Assembly (NCBI RefSeq): GCF_032854445.1
Contig: NC_088297.1
Span: 8,357,375 to 8,421,374 of the forward strand
Length of the DNA: 64,000 bases
From: Liolophura sinensis
Taxonomy: Eukaryota > Mollusca > Polyplacophora > Chitonida > Chitonidae
Reading direction: 5' to 3'
Part shown: one piece after another, positions 11,835-26,800 of the stretch
Layout: each line of letters starts with the position of its first letter
How positions within the stretch are numbered: position 1 is the stretch's first letter
The notes under the pieces: generated by a model
The model's database searches: none
The model's input: the letters and a program-made list of their open reading frames with translations, nothing else
Told to the model about the DNA's origin: nothing
Position numbers and translations under genes: made by a program

Positions 11835-14800
11835 CTAGAAGGAAAAAGAAACAGAGGGTCATATAGTTTTCAGGTCTTCTACATTATGTGCATGAACATT
11901 TTTTTTGTCATTATCAATGTACTCAATTAGTTAATTAATAAGCGCTTAACTCCATACTCACTTATATGTCGACGGTAAGATAGATAAAACCACCGACTTT
12001 CACTAAGTACCTGACCAACCACCGTACATTATAAAGTTATATGTTTCATTTCTGATTTTGATCTGAAATTTTAACCTTCCCACAGTCGTAGAAAATTTGG
12101 CATCATTCCAACGTCTCTTTCACAGCTTGCATAATATTATAATATAAAAATAAACTACAGCATAGAGAGTAATACAAGAGCAGTGACAACAGTGTGGTGG
12201 TTGGCAAATATGGTCACACTATCATAAACACTACACATGCATGTACACATATCTCCTTCAACATTTACATGTAGACAGACTTAATCTTATTACACACGTC
12301 AGTCAGTGAGTGAGTGTGTGAGTGAGTGCTTGGGGTTTAACGTCGTACTTAACAATTTTTCGGTCATATGACGACGAAAGGGTCCTTAAGGTGTATGCAA
12401 TGTGCCTCCTTGTTGCAGGAAAGATTTCCACTGCTCTTTTATCTAGTGCTGCTTCACCGAGACACCTTACCAAAGGCAAGTAAGTCGGCCCACCCAAGCC
12501 ATTATACTCATATGGGTCGACCAGTCATTGCACTACCTCCTTTATGCTGAACGCCAAGCGAAGAAGTTACAACTTCCTCTTTTCAGGTCTTGGGTGTGAC
12601 TGGGATTGACCCGAGATCTACCGCTCCCAAAACGGACACTCTACCAACTGTGCTATCTCGGCCAGTCATTACACGTAACATCTACATGCAATGCTTCCTC
12701 ACTCAAGCATCGTGTCAGTCTTCAAATCCAACTGGCCTCTAAACTAATCATGCTTACAGACTCTCCATGTATGTCAGGAGGTAGCTCTAAGAACATTATT
12801 TTCTTTGCTAAAAATGTCCTTGGGGCCTCCATGACCTGGTGGTTAGCCTGCCAGAGCATAGTGACCCAGCTGCCTCTCACCACTGTGACTGCTGTGAGTT
12901 CAAGTCCACCTCATGCTGGCTTCGTCTCCGATTGTACGTGGTATGGTATGGCAACAACCTGCAAATGGTCGTGGGTATTCCCCATGCTCTGCCAGGTTTC
13001 CTCAAACCATAATGCTGGCTGCCGTCGTACAAGTGAAATATTTTTGAGTACAGCGCAAAACATCAATTAAATAAATAGAAATGTTCCATTCGGCCAAACA
13101 TTTCGACCCCTTGTTGACACATTTAGAGACGGCCTGAATGTGGGCCTATGCATCCGAACAGACTGAGTAAGACAAATGAATATGGGACCAGTCACCACCT
13201 TAATGCTGAATAACAGCAAAATGTGTGTGACTGACTAAAATATTATTATTATTATTATTATTATGTAGAGAGTGTAAGATCTGCTCACTGATATTTTCTT
13301 CATGGAGTCCACGGCTTTGGTGATGGCACTATGATCATCCGACTGTAAAACAGAAAAAAAAAATGAGCTGTATAACAGCAAGGATACAAAACCAAGGAGC
13401 TGTAAAATGAAAACATTTTGCTGCAACAAAGAAACATGAACAACCAAAATATTCCATTTTACCACAAAAACATTCAATTCGGATTGTCCCCACAACGAAG
13501 CTGTTTTGACCGCTATCATCATTCATGTCACCACAACTGGCTGCCTAATTTTCGAAATGACCGCTGAGGCCTTAGGAAAACTGCTGTTTAAAGCTATTTT
13601 TACACCCAAAAAAGAAAGCTGAGAAGCCTTTTTGTACTTCACATCCTAAACTCGATAATAAGAAATAAGAATCAAGTGTTTCATGTATCCATTAACCGCT
13701 CTACAAGGCCCTCTCCCTAGCCTGTTGTATTTATTCCTTTATTTATCTGACTGGTGTTTTACGCTGTACTCAAGAATATTTCACTTATACAACGTCGGCC
13801 AGCATTATGGTGGGAGGAAACCGTGCAGAGCCCGTGGGAAACCCACAACCATTCGCAGGTTGCCAGCAGACCTTCCCACCAATAGCCTGTTGTAGAACGT
13901 TGCTGTTACAGTGTATATAAAGCAGATCAGAATTATCAAACCAGCACTGTCTACTTGTACATCTTCATGTAGGATCACAGAATGGGTGAGAAATACCACA
14001 AGCCGGTTAGAGGTAAGCTAGAGGTGTACCAAGTGGTGCACTAAGAGCATGATTCTCTCAGAACATTTCATTCTGATTTGTACTCTACATTGCCGTTTCT
14101 AAGTCTAATGCTATGATTGGGTAAGAGTCAACACCTTCCACACTTATTCTACATGTAAATTAGTCAAAAGTTACCCTGTAAGTCAGTTTTTTTAGTCTCT
14201 CAGAACCGTGTCTTTCTCGCATTACCTGGTGGCCAGTGAACAGTCTGGTAAGCCCAACCATTACACAGTCTTGAATGCGACAAAGACACTTGGTTGTTCA
14301 AACTGGTAATGTAGTGTAAATGACTTTCAATTTGTCACATGGGTTTCCCACATGTGAGCTTGTTGACACACTGGACAGCACACGTCTAGTCTATATTGCA
14401 GTGAACCAATCAGAGCTCTAGCTCTGATACCATGTGCATGTCACACTCTGAAATTCATCACTCAGGGATGTTACAGGGCTGTTACAGGGCTGTTCGCCAG
14501 GTATCACAGGACTGTACAAGATTTTTCAAGGCTATCCGTCAATGACACAGAACATAAACAGTTATGGACACCATGATATCAAGCTATCCTTCAAGTGCCT
14601 ACCATTAATACTCAAATTCACTACACCATGAGAAACTTGTTGTTAGCTGTCCGCTATTTTTGAAGTTAATCAAACTGTCTATAATTTTCATTCCCTGCTA
14701 CAAGTAGAATGTATTAAAAAAAGACTATACAAAGACGCTCTTTCATCCACTTTTCAAGCGTTTTATTCTATTAGTTGGCAAACCTTCCTGCTTATGGCTG

Positions 14801-17800
14801 GAGAGGAAACCAGCATGAGCTGGACTTGAACTCACAGCGACCGCATTGGTGAGAGGCTCCTGAGTCATTACGCTGCTCTAGTGCGCTTAACAACTGAATT
14901 AATGTTCTAAGAAGTAAACAGAATTTGTCAACTACATGCTCCCCAGTATATAGGCTCCATTAATTAGTCAGACACATACATGTAAGTTGGAAACTAATAT
15001 TACAGACACATAAATAAATAAATGAATAAATTAATGAAATAATTAAACAAATGACAAAAAGTTCCGCAACACCACTTTTGTGAAATACCATTACTAACAC
15101 AATACCAACATGCAGACGAACCTCTACAATGACTACAGTGAGAGTGACTAGGTTTTGACCCATGTACATAGATAAATACCTTGTCCATATGACTTCTTTC
15201 CTGTTGTTCAGGCTTGACAATAAAATATGAAACCCAGTTTTAATTTATTTTACCGATAAATCTGAACATCTGTATAACTTGTGCTCTTACTGCAGCTTGC
15301 AGTCTTGATTCATCAATTTCAAACAATGTAAAACCCTATATTGCAATTCAGCGCAAGTGCCTATACATGTATAAAAATTTCATCTTTTTGTTCTTTCTTT
15401 CTTCATTTATTTGTTAATTTACATGAGTAATGTTTAATAGTGCAGTCAAGAATTTCCACTTGTAAGGTGCTGGGGGTGACGTTTATGGGAAGAGAAAACT
15501 GAGGTACTCTGAATAAACCACTGCCCCTCGTCTACCCCAAGGCAGTAAGTGCAGTGGTCAAACATTCTATCTCCTTGAACATGGGACAACTGGCTGTATT
15601 GAGAACAACAGTTATCAGATTGAGCCAGAAATGCCCCCATGAATTTTGTCTGATGACTGAATCACAGAACGTTCACCTCAAGATGACTTTTTTTCAAGTA
15701 ACACATTTCACATTACTCTGAATGCTTCATCTATTTACTTGATAGGTGTTTTATGCCCTATTCAAGAATGTTTCACTTAAACGATGGTGGCCAGCATTAT
15801 GGTGGGAGGAAACTGGGCAGAGCCCGGGAGGAATCCACGACCATCCGCAGGTTGTTGTCAGACCAAAGAGGAAGCCAGCATGAGCTGGATTTCAACTCAC
15901 GGCGACTGCAATGGTGAGAGGCTCCTGCGTCATTGCACTACGCTGGCACCCTGACCACTCGGTTGTGGACACCCCCGAATGATTCATCTACCTAACTGAG
16001 TCACATGAGTTTTTTGTGAAGTTTGATTGATTTCAACAAAACTTAAGTGTTGGCATCAAAAATATCACTTTAATGCCTTCATGAGCTCCTGGAACACTTT
16101 AACACACAACACTTTAGGGGGGAAAAAAAGTGGCTGTTACTGTTCAGAACTGTCAATACACTGCTTTTGTGCCAGAAGGTCTTTTGCTGAGTTTTATCAC
16201 ATATGTTTTGAACTGAGGCAAAAAAAAGTTTCTAACTAGCCATTAAGGGGAGATAATACCAAAATTTGCCAAGGTTTCATGTACATATGAAGAACCTAGC
16301 AGTCAAAAGTACACCTACATGCAGGTCTTGAAAAACTGTCCAAATGTGAAACATGAAAAAAATAAATGAAACAGAATAAAAATCTGAAGGCAGTGCTTAC
16401 CTCCCCTGACACGGACTGTTTACTGGAATCGGTCTGGTGTGATGAAGCATTCTTTTTCAGGTAACTGTACTTTGACCCTTTCACACGATCCTGAGGCTGA
16501 AAACAGACGAGAATTCAAAATTATTACCAAATCCAAAAATCAGAGGAATTCTTAAATTGTGAGATGTAGTCCCATAGCTAGGATAAGTATCTCTGCCGTC
16601 CACTAATGTCCAAAAACATTCCTCTATTCAAGGGAGAATACTAAGGTAAATCCATCTACATGTGAAGGCGGGCATATCGCTGGGGATTTCCCTATCTGTT
16701 TAATATATCGCCCCTATAGAACCTTTATAATCCTTTCATCTTTTCGCATTTGCAAGGTGTTACTCGCAGCGTATTATGAAGGCAGTATTCTGTGTATACT
16801 GATAAAATAACACTTTCTGTGAAGCCCTGTAATTGGCCAATCCAACCAATGTAATTTAGTGTCCAAAATCACCTTAAAAATGTGCACACACTTGTCATTT
16901 GCACTGAAAGTTGTTCTTTCATATGCGAAAAAGTTGAGGAATAAGGGTATATTCTATTTAGTCTATGACCCACAATACAGCCGCATTCTAACCATGAATC
17001 CTACACCCATTGTGGCAGGACAGTACGCTGACTGTCAGCCCATGGTCAGCGGAGAGTTCACCAGCCCATGGTCAATCCGAACAGGCACCTTGACGCACGA
17101 GCTGTGGTGCGATCCTCTGGCCCTTGTACACGGACTCGGAAAACAGTCAGCCCATGATCATCAAATGTCTTAAATATGGACCGATTTTCTGTAATCTGCC
17201 ATGTCTGTTATGAACACCGTAATGGCTCACAGCATATTTACATGCACACGAATTTCGCACAAAATTCGAGTTTTAATAGCTTACTGTTTGGGATCCCTAC
17301 TGTTTTGATCTGCCAACTGTATACACCGTCCTCTTGAAGACAGGGGATATAAATTACTTTACTAATAATTAAATAACAAGTCTACTTAGAGGCATTTATG
17401 GTAAGAGTTATGTGCCGACAAACAATGCTTTCTCTGAAGCCCGCGCTATACATGACGGCTCTACACAACCACTGTTTATCACTGTTTCATGTTGGATACA
17501 AAATTTAACAGGAGTATTTGACTTTACTGTGTGCTTATATACACTTAAATAAACCTCTGTTGAAAATGTATATGTAATGAGTTGTATCAGTACATGACAC
17601 AAGGCCTACAATTTATAAAATTCGAACCACTGACACGCATAAAGGTCAGCAAGTTAATGTTTTCCCTGTAAGTCCCTAAATTGTATCCCCAATTTCACTA
17701 TTGTGTCCTTTATGAAGTTTTACAAGCTTGAGATGACTGACAGAAGACATGATTAAGACTGTCCCTGAATACATCAATGAAGACTATAAATATAGTCCAC

Positions 17801-20800
17801 CAAGTCAAATTTACAACAGATATCTTTTTAACAAATACATGTTATTCTATGCAAGATATGTTCTAGGAATATATGAAAGCAATTTAGATACCATTTTCAG
17901 ACAAGGGTCTAATGATGGAAACTTACTTTTTTTTTTTTGCATTCTTCAAAGATCTGATATTGAGTTGTGGCATTCTTTCAGCGCTATATTCATTTATTGA
18001 TCTGAGTGCTGTCTAATGGCATACTGGAGAGTGCCGCTGGTTAACCTAATGACCTTTGGGGGATTACTCAAACTTTCCCACATGACTTACAGTTATGTAC
18101 TCCGGCTTGCACTCTGATGGAGTTTAGGCATCAAAGGCCCCTATTTCATACTGAGCTTACCCGTTTGATTCGCTTGCCCTGCTTTTTCATGATCAATTCA
18201 TCCACCATGCTTTGTAAGCACATGCTGATGAGGATAGCCTGTGGAGATATGAAGGAAACAAAAACCTAATTACATCTACAGGATTGATCGAGGTGGGTAA
18301 CACCTCAAACATTAGAAGTGGTAACAAGCACACAGTAGGCAAAGAACTGCACTGTCCCTTGACACCACATGTACTGTACTGCACCTAAAGTTTAGTATTT
18401 TTCAAGTGACACAATGTTCTTGATTCTGATTGATTCATCCACTTTATATGGCCATTTAAATAGTTCTTTGGGACGCAAAGTGATGGCACAAAAAGTCATT
18501 GTAAGGCTTTTATCTGCTTATAAAGGTGCACTTCTACAAAGCAAACTTTAGGTGAAATACAGTCAACTGGGAATAGGATGTCATGACAAGTGTCTCAGGC
18601 ATTGTGTTTCAGTGAAGCAGCACTATAAATTCTGCAAAACTGAATGAGTGAGTAAGTGGGTGCTTAGGGCTTAACATTAGTCATGTGACGACGAAGGAAT
18701 ACTTAAGGTGTATGTAAAGTGCCTCCTCATTGCAGGACGGATTTCCACCGCTCTTTTATCTAGTATTGCTTGACTGAGACGACTTACCAAAGACATGTAA
18801 GCCGCCCCGCCCGAGCCATTATACTGATACAGGTCAACCAGTCATTGCACTATCCTCTTCATGCTGAATGCCAAGCGAGGAAGTTACAACTTCCTCTTTT
18901 AAAGTCAAGTCTTAGGTGTGACTCGACCCAGGATTCATCCTGGACATACCGCTCCTGAAGCGGATGCTCTACCAACTGTGCTATCCGGGCCGGTCAAAAA
19001 TGAATGAGAACTATTAAATCACAAGCAAATTGATAAATTATGCTTACGGAAACTGGCTTGGAAACCTACATGTACATGTACAAGTATTTGTAATAGGCAC
19101 GGTAGGGGAGTTTCAAGTTTGAACTCTTTTATCCCTAAAGGTAAAAATAGTTCTAATGGATCAGGTGACAGAAAATGATGGGCAACTTTTGCTGACAATA
19201 ATTTACCAGTGACCTGTGTCACCCCTTTAAATGACACCTCTTTCCTCCAGAAACTTCAGTTCACAAATGTTCAGTTCTCAATTTTCTTCAGCATTCATCT
19301 ACTTTAAGTAACTTTTTTTTGTGAAACTTTTTTCGGGCACCCACATCGCACTGAAATGTAATGGAAACATCCCTAACAGTTTTGACAGGTCACATGACAC
19401 TGTAGCACTTTATTACCTTTTGTGATAAAAGAGTTTGAACTTGAATGAATTATAACCAAGTCCGATGAATAATAAGCAAATGCTTACAGACAATAACATA
19501 CACACTAAGTACACTATAAAAAGTAACCGTGAACAATTTTGTGTCACAAACCTGGTCACTTTGCACTGTAATCCACTTTAATGTATCCTTGGCAACTAAG
19601 TACTCAAAGGCGATCTCTAATTTTGACAAGCTGTTTGACTGACGTTTGTCAGAATCTCCATTTTCTGGGCCCTAGAAACACATATAGATTACTGAGTATA
19701 AAAAATAAAACATCTACAGTATATAATACAAATTGTGAAAGTAGTTAAAGATATATTTCAACTTGATACATTGCACCTTAAACAAATGGATCTACCCTCT
19801 GCTGTTTTACTAACACTAAATTCATATAAATTTATTTTTTTGATTGGTGTTTAATACTGCGTGCAAAAATTTTTTATTTATACAATAACGTTTAGGATTA
19901 TGGCCAGAAATATTGTATTTCCCACAGAAAACCACCAACATATGAAACATAACTGCCAAACATGTGCCACACAAATTTATATCAGGAAAGCAAGTCAACA
20001 AACTTTATGTAATACCACATAAATGCGCTTAAAAACTGCTGAATTATTGTGGCAATCATGGATCTGAGAGCAGCAGAGAAGGCAATCCTGGTCTCACAAT
20101 TTTTTTTTCACTGCCAGACTGTTGGGAGGACAAAATTAAGGGTGAGGAAAACACTGACAAAAAGTATGTCAGATGAAACACCAATAAACACCACTGATAA
20201 AAGTAATTCAATTTCCCTTTTTTTTTAAAGAATATTTTCAGCCTAATAAACACACCCGAGTCTTTCACTCCATGGTGGCCTTTTCTGACCATATTGGAAC
20301 CACTGAGGTAACATCACGGGTTTGCCAATTAACACCCAGACACTGGTAGATTCCATTCTTAAAAACGGATACACATGTAGATCTATGAACTTCTCTCTTG
20401 AATAGTCCTCAAAACAAAACATTTCATGCCAAACATAGAGATGTGACATCGCTGATATACTGAGGGTCACTACAGACCACTTTAGAATCTGATTTGAATC
20501 TGTTTTCAAACCAAAAAGTAAACTAATCGATTTCAATTTCCAAGACAGACCTCAATGATCATCCGATAATATTTGAATATTTTCTTTGCGTTTAAGCTTA
20601 ACCAATCAGACATTTGGGTTAGTTCCTCTACACCGACTTACAGCTGTAGTAATCCGCCAGCATCTCATTCTGGTTATTCTAAAACTTCCCTCCTTAACCT
20701 GGTCCTGAAAACACAGCAAATGCTTAAGTATTTATTTATTTATTTATTTATTTAATTGGCATTTTAAGCCCTACTCAAGAATATTTCACTTATACAACAG

Positions 20801-23800
20801 TGGCCCCCCATTATGGTGGGAAAACACCAAGCAAAGCCTGGGGGAAACACACAACCATCCGCCGGTTTCTGCCAGACCTTCCCATGTACGGCCGGAGAGG
20901 AAGCCAGCATGAGCTGGACTTGAGCTCACGGCAACTGCATTGGGATTACAGTATACACCCCTTGCTACATTGTCCCTGATTAAGTGCTTACCTGTACTTA
21001 CAGCTGGCGAAGAAGTCAGCATGAGCTGGACTTGAACTCATAGGGAAAATGCTTGTTAAGGCTCTGAATTTGTCTGTTTTCATGACAACCCTCAATCCTC
21101 AACAAACTTGACAACAAGTACTGTAGGGCATGCTTTGGCATACAAGAGAAATGTTACTTGGCCAGGACAAGTTATTTTATCAGAAAAGAACACATTTTTC
21201 TGACTGACTGATTTATTCCTTCACTTCTTATTCACCAGTAAAATACCATACATGTATACCATACAGAGGTGTACTCTTCAAAATCTAATGAATTTGTCTT
21301 CAAACTGCATCTAAAGTTATTCTTTACTGGTCGAAATTGTTGAGAAGCCAAAGTTAAGCAAAAGTTCTTTTAAAGCAATAAATTGCTAAGGAGTATCTCT
21401 GGGGTAACTCTGATTACTTAAATATACAGTTGCTTTTAGAGATGAGAGAGTTTTACTTCTTACTTTGATCATTTTAACACATTCACAAGCAACGTACGGA
21501 CTGGGATATGTAGCGTGGTAAAAATAAACCTGAGTGAATGGTCTGTGTTTCCTTTTAATACCATGAAAACAGATATGTTTTTATATTTTCTTTGATCAAT
21601 TTGAGAAATTGAAATTTCATCATATCATTTTTTATTTCACTTCAGAACATACCGAAGAAATCTGTATGCGAAAGTTCAGCTCCTTGTTTCCAGCAGATAG
21701 GAGAAGCCTTGAATTATGTTCTGGGTAGTCTGTAAGACAGGGCCTGAACTGTATAAACCCGTAGTACTTCAGGGTGCGGGCAAACCTCAAATACTGCAGA
21801 AAACAACAAGTAGTATTACTGGGGAAGTCTGCAGTTATGTTCTGGGTAGTTTGTAAGGCAGGGCCTGTACTGTATCAACCCGTAGTACTTCAGGGTATGG
21901 CCAAACCTCAAATACTGCAGAAAACAACAAGTAGTATTACTGGGGGAGTCTGGAGTTATGTTCTGGGTAGTCTGTAAGACAGGGCCTGAACTGTATCAAC
22001 CCGTAGTACTTCAGGGTGCGGGCAAACCTCAAATACTGCAGAAAACAACAAGTAGTATTACTGGGGGAGTCTGGAGTTATGTTCTGGGTAGTCTGTAAGA
22101 CAGGGCCTGAACTGTATAAACCCGTAGTACTTCAGGGTGCGGGCAAACCTCAAATACTGCAGAAAACAACAAGTAGTATTACTGGGGAAGTCTGCAGTTA
22201 TGTTCTGGGTAGTTTGTAAGGCAGGGCCTGTACTGTATAAACCCGTAGTACTTCAGGGTATGGCCAAACCTCAAATACTGCAGAAAACAACAAGTAGTAT
22301 TACTGGGGGAGTCTGGAGTTATGTTCTGGGTAGTCTGTAAGACAGGGCCTGAACTGTATCAACCCGTAGTACTTCAGGGTGCGGGCAAACCTCAAATACT
22401 GCAGAAAACAACAAGTAGTATTACTGGGGGAGTCTGGAGTTATGTTCTGGGTAGTCTGTAAGACAGGGCCTGAACTGTATAAACCCGTAGTACTTCAGGG
22501 TGCGGGCAAACCTCAAATACTGCAGAAAACAACAAGTAGTATTACTGGGGGAGTCTGGAGTTATGTTCTGGGTAGTCTGTAAGGCAGGGCCTGAACTGTA
22601 TAAACCCGTAGTACTTCAAGGTGCGGGCAAACCTCAAATACTGCAGAAAACAACAAGTAGTATTACTGGGGGAGTCTGGAGTTATGTTCTGGGTAGTCTG
22701 TAAGACAGGGCCTGAACTGTATAAACCCGTAGTACTTCAGGGTGCGGGAAAACCTCAAATACTGCAGAAAACAACAAGTAGTATTATTGGGGAAGTCTGC
22801 AGTTATGTTCTGGGTAGTCTGTAAGACAGGGCCTGAACTGTATCAACCCGTAGTACTTCAGGGTGCGGGCAAACCTCAAATACTGCAGAAAACAACAAGT
22901 AGTATTACTGGGGAAGTCTGCAGTTATGTTCTGGGTAGTCTGTAAGACAGGGCCTGAACTGTATAAACCCGTAGTACTTCAGGGTGCGGGCAAACCTCAA
23001 ATACTGCAGAAAATAACAAGTAGTATTATTGGGGAAGTCTGCAGTTATGTTCTGGGTAGTCTGTAAGACAGGGCCTGAACTGTATAAACCCGTAGTACTT
23101 CAGGGTGCGGGCAAACCTCAAATACTGCAGACAACAACAAGTAGTATTACTGGGGGAGTCTGGAGTTATGTTCTGGGTAGTCTGTAAGACAGGGCCTGAA
23201 CTGTATAAACCCGTAATACTTCAGGGTGCGGGCAAACCTCAAATACTGCAGAAAACAACAAGTAGTATTACTGGGGAAGTCTGCAGTTATGTTCTGGGTA
23301 GTCTGTAAGGCAGGGCCTGAACTGTATAAATCCGTAGTACTTTAGGGTGCGGGCAAACCTCAAATACTGCAGAAAACAACAAGTAGTATTACTGGGGGAG
23401 TCTGCAGTTATGTTCTGGGTAGTCTGTAAGGCAGGGCCTGAACTGTATAAACCCGTAGTACTTCAGGGTGCGGGCAAACCTCAAATACTGCAGAAAACAA
23501 CAAGTAGTATTACTGGGGGAGTCTGGAGTTATGTTCTGGGTAGTCTGTAAGGCAGGGCCTGAACTGTATAAACCCGTAGTACTTCAGGGTGCGGGCAAAC
23601 CTCAAATACTGCAGAAAACAACAAGTAGTATTACTGGGGGAGTCTGGAGTTATGTTCTGGGTAGTCTGTAAGGCAGGGCCTGTACTGTATAAACCCGTAG
23701 TACTTCAGGGTGTGGCCAAACCTCAAATACTGCAGAAAACAAGTAATGTTACTGGCATCATTATTGGACAATTACACGTTACTGATCGAATACCGGCTGA

Positions 23801-26800
23801 TGTGGACCAGTTCTATTTTTGTGTGGCTCCAAAGGGCGAACAAGTTTGCAACAAAAACACAACAATGTAAAATAGATAGGCAGGAAAGTATGTTATAGTA
23901 ACATATTCACACATTTAACTGGTTTTCCTCAACAATTCCAAGCCCTGGAAAGCCATGTGTCACGATTATTTTCTGGGATGCCAGCTGTGACTTTACAGCT
24001 CTACAGCCACTCCCCCCTGGGTGTCTGGATAACAGCCAGCTGGGCATGGCGAGAATGATTATGGCTTAACGCCACATGGGTAACATTTCAGCCATATCAT
24101 GGTGAGTGGGCATCCGGGGAGGCAAATCTCCTCCATACTGCCATACTCAAGATTAGCTTACTAATATAAAGATGGTAATGTTTATGGCTAAAGCTCAAAC
24201 GAACTCCCAAGAAAACCATCGCTCCACTCCAGGTTTCTGACAATCCGCTTTACTAGCTCAGATAAAACCAGCAGGGCTTGGATTTGAAGCTGCGACCTCT
24301 GTGGTAAAGGGCTTATCTATATCTGGCTTCATCAGCAAATGCTTTGAAATCCCAGGCTGTCGATATCTGATTGTCACAACCTTTACAGAACGCAAGGCGT
24401 GTAATTTGAGCTCCTTAATTCAGGAATTTTTTTTTAATGCAACACATGTGTTATTAGCACACCTAGGCCTTGTTTCAGGAGAGCAATGGCATAGGAGTAT
24501 GATAGCACGCCTAAAGTTTGAAGGCCTAAAATAGGCTTGATTGAATAAAGCAGGAGCCATTTATCATGTAAACTCTAGTAAGAAGACTGCTCCTGCAAGA
24601 AAAGGGGTCAAGATAATTGTGACTTAAAGTTCTCCAGAGTGATGATCTGAACAAACATTGAGGTCATCCAATCAGATTTCTTGAAGTGAAAAGTATAAGA
24701 TTTCATTTATATCATAGGAAAACAACTCAGAATGTGTGAGTGAGTGAGTGAGTGAGTGCTTGGGCTTTAGCATTGTACCTAGCAATTTTTCAGTCATATG
24801 AAGACTAAGGAATCCTTAGAGTGCATGTAATGTGCCTCCTTGTTGCAGGGCGGATTTCAACCGCTCTTTTATCTAGTGCTGCTTCACTGAGACAACTTAC
24901 CGAAGGCATGTAAGCCGCCCCTCCCCAGCCATTATACTGATACATGTACAGGTCAACCAGATGTGGCCAAGTGAGGAAGTTACCACTTGTCTTTTAAAGC
25001 CTTAGGTGTGACTTGACCACATGATTGACCCTGAATCTACCACTCCCGAAGCGGACGCTCTACCAGCTGTGCTATCAGGGCCGGTCAACAACACAGAAGT
25101 GCACACTTCACATTACTAATATCTGCATGATACAAAGTCATCTTTGAGATGTTCTGGGCTCTATTTGACGTCACCTGTTATATTTTGAGCTTTTAGAACA
25201 GGAAGAGAAATCTTTGCCATCAAAATCAGCGGACATTTCTTCTACTAGCTGAACTCCATTAAGAAAATGATTAGTTTTGGGTGTTTTGATCAAATATTAA
25301 ATACTCTCAAAATCCTACTTGCGCTTAAAATTAGCTGATATCCACTAATCAGCTGAAAATTCCTCATCCCTGTTAAAAACAAATGAATAGCTGAACAGGT
25401 TAAAGGGGTACATACATAATCTAGTCACATTAAAAACATCCGCTTCGGGAGCGGTAGATCCAGGATCAATCCTTGATTGAGTCACACCTAAGACTTTAAA
25501 AGAGGAAGTTGTAACTTCCTCACTTGGTGTTCGGCATGAAGGGGATAGTGCAATGACTGGTTGACCCCTATCAGTATAATGGCTCGGGCGGGGCTTACTT
25601 GCCTTCGGTAAGTCGTCTCAGTGAAGCAGCACTAAATAAAAGCGCGGTGGAAATCCGTCCTGCAACAAGGAGGCACATTACACGTACATGCACCCTAAGG
25701 ATTCCTTCGTTGTCACATGACTGAAAAATTGTTGAGTACGACGTTAAACCCTAAGCACTCACTCACTCATTAAAACCATCTCTAGGTTTAGCCAATTATA
25801 CATTTATCTTCATAAAGAACATGATGATGAAAGCTGTTTGGAAATGCTCCAATACTGACCAGTGTGTCAAAACTAGCTCAGACAACCTACCTCACGTTTG
25901 GAACCCTTGACTTGTAATGCAGTTAACTGTTTCAGCTGGTCTTTAGTGGCAAACGTCCACTGGCGCTCGATATCACTCACAGCCTAAAATGGAATGAATG
26001 AATGAATGAGTGATTGTGGCTCAACACCACTTCAGCAATATTTTAGTCGTATCATGGGGAGAACAGCCCGCAATGGAAGGTGGAAACAACAACATCACAC
26101 CTCTTCCTCACTGCCAGGCTGCTGTCTACAAACTGTTTTTATTTGTGGACCATCCACAAGTTGCTGACAGACCCTCATAAATACGGCTGTAGAGGAAGCG
26201 GGCTTGAGCTGGGCTTGAACTCACGGCGACCACATTGGTGGGAGGCTCCTGGGTTATTCTGCCGGGCTGGCGTGCTAACCCACTTGGCCACAGAAGCCCC
26301 CCCCCCAGCTACATAAGAGTTTCAATAAACAAGTACTTCACCTTCAAATGCAAATAAAATTCTGAAGGTTTCCTTCTTTGAAACATTTGAAAGTATTTAC
26401 CCTGATGGATGCAAGATGGATGCTTTTATATTCAGATATTTCTAAACTATTCTCCTTTAATGTGCGTTTAAGCCTCGGACAAATGAACATAATTTTAAAA
26501 TGTCACCAAGGCCCCGCAAGCATCCAGAGCTGGGAAATGTACAAATACACTGCCCGAGGAACAAAAAAATACAGTGTATTATGTCATGCACAGGTAAAAA
26601 GTCTTGTTGACTTACCTGTACATAGAGAAGATTCATAGCAATCCTGTCCTCCAAGAGATCATCATCAAAGGCAGGGTCCCAGTAACTGTGTATTGACAAG
26701 AAAGACAAACTCATACACACTAACACATCAAAGGCGGGGTCCCAGTAACTGTGTATTGACAAGGGAGACAAACTCATACACACTAACACATCAAAGGCAG

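Noticed and set aside
12606-13070. 154-codon plus-strand frame
   Set aside because: Made of adjoining SINE B and SINE A sequence.
21774-23870. Series of 67-93-codon plus-strand frames (RANLKYCRKQQ type)
   Set aside because: Antisense frames of the 121-bp array, each ending in the next unit. The coding sense is minus-strand SNX17.
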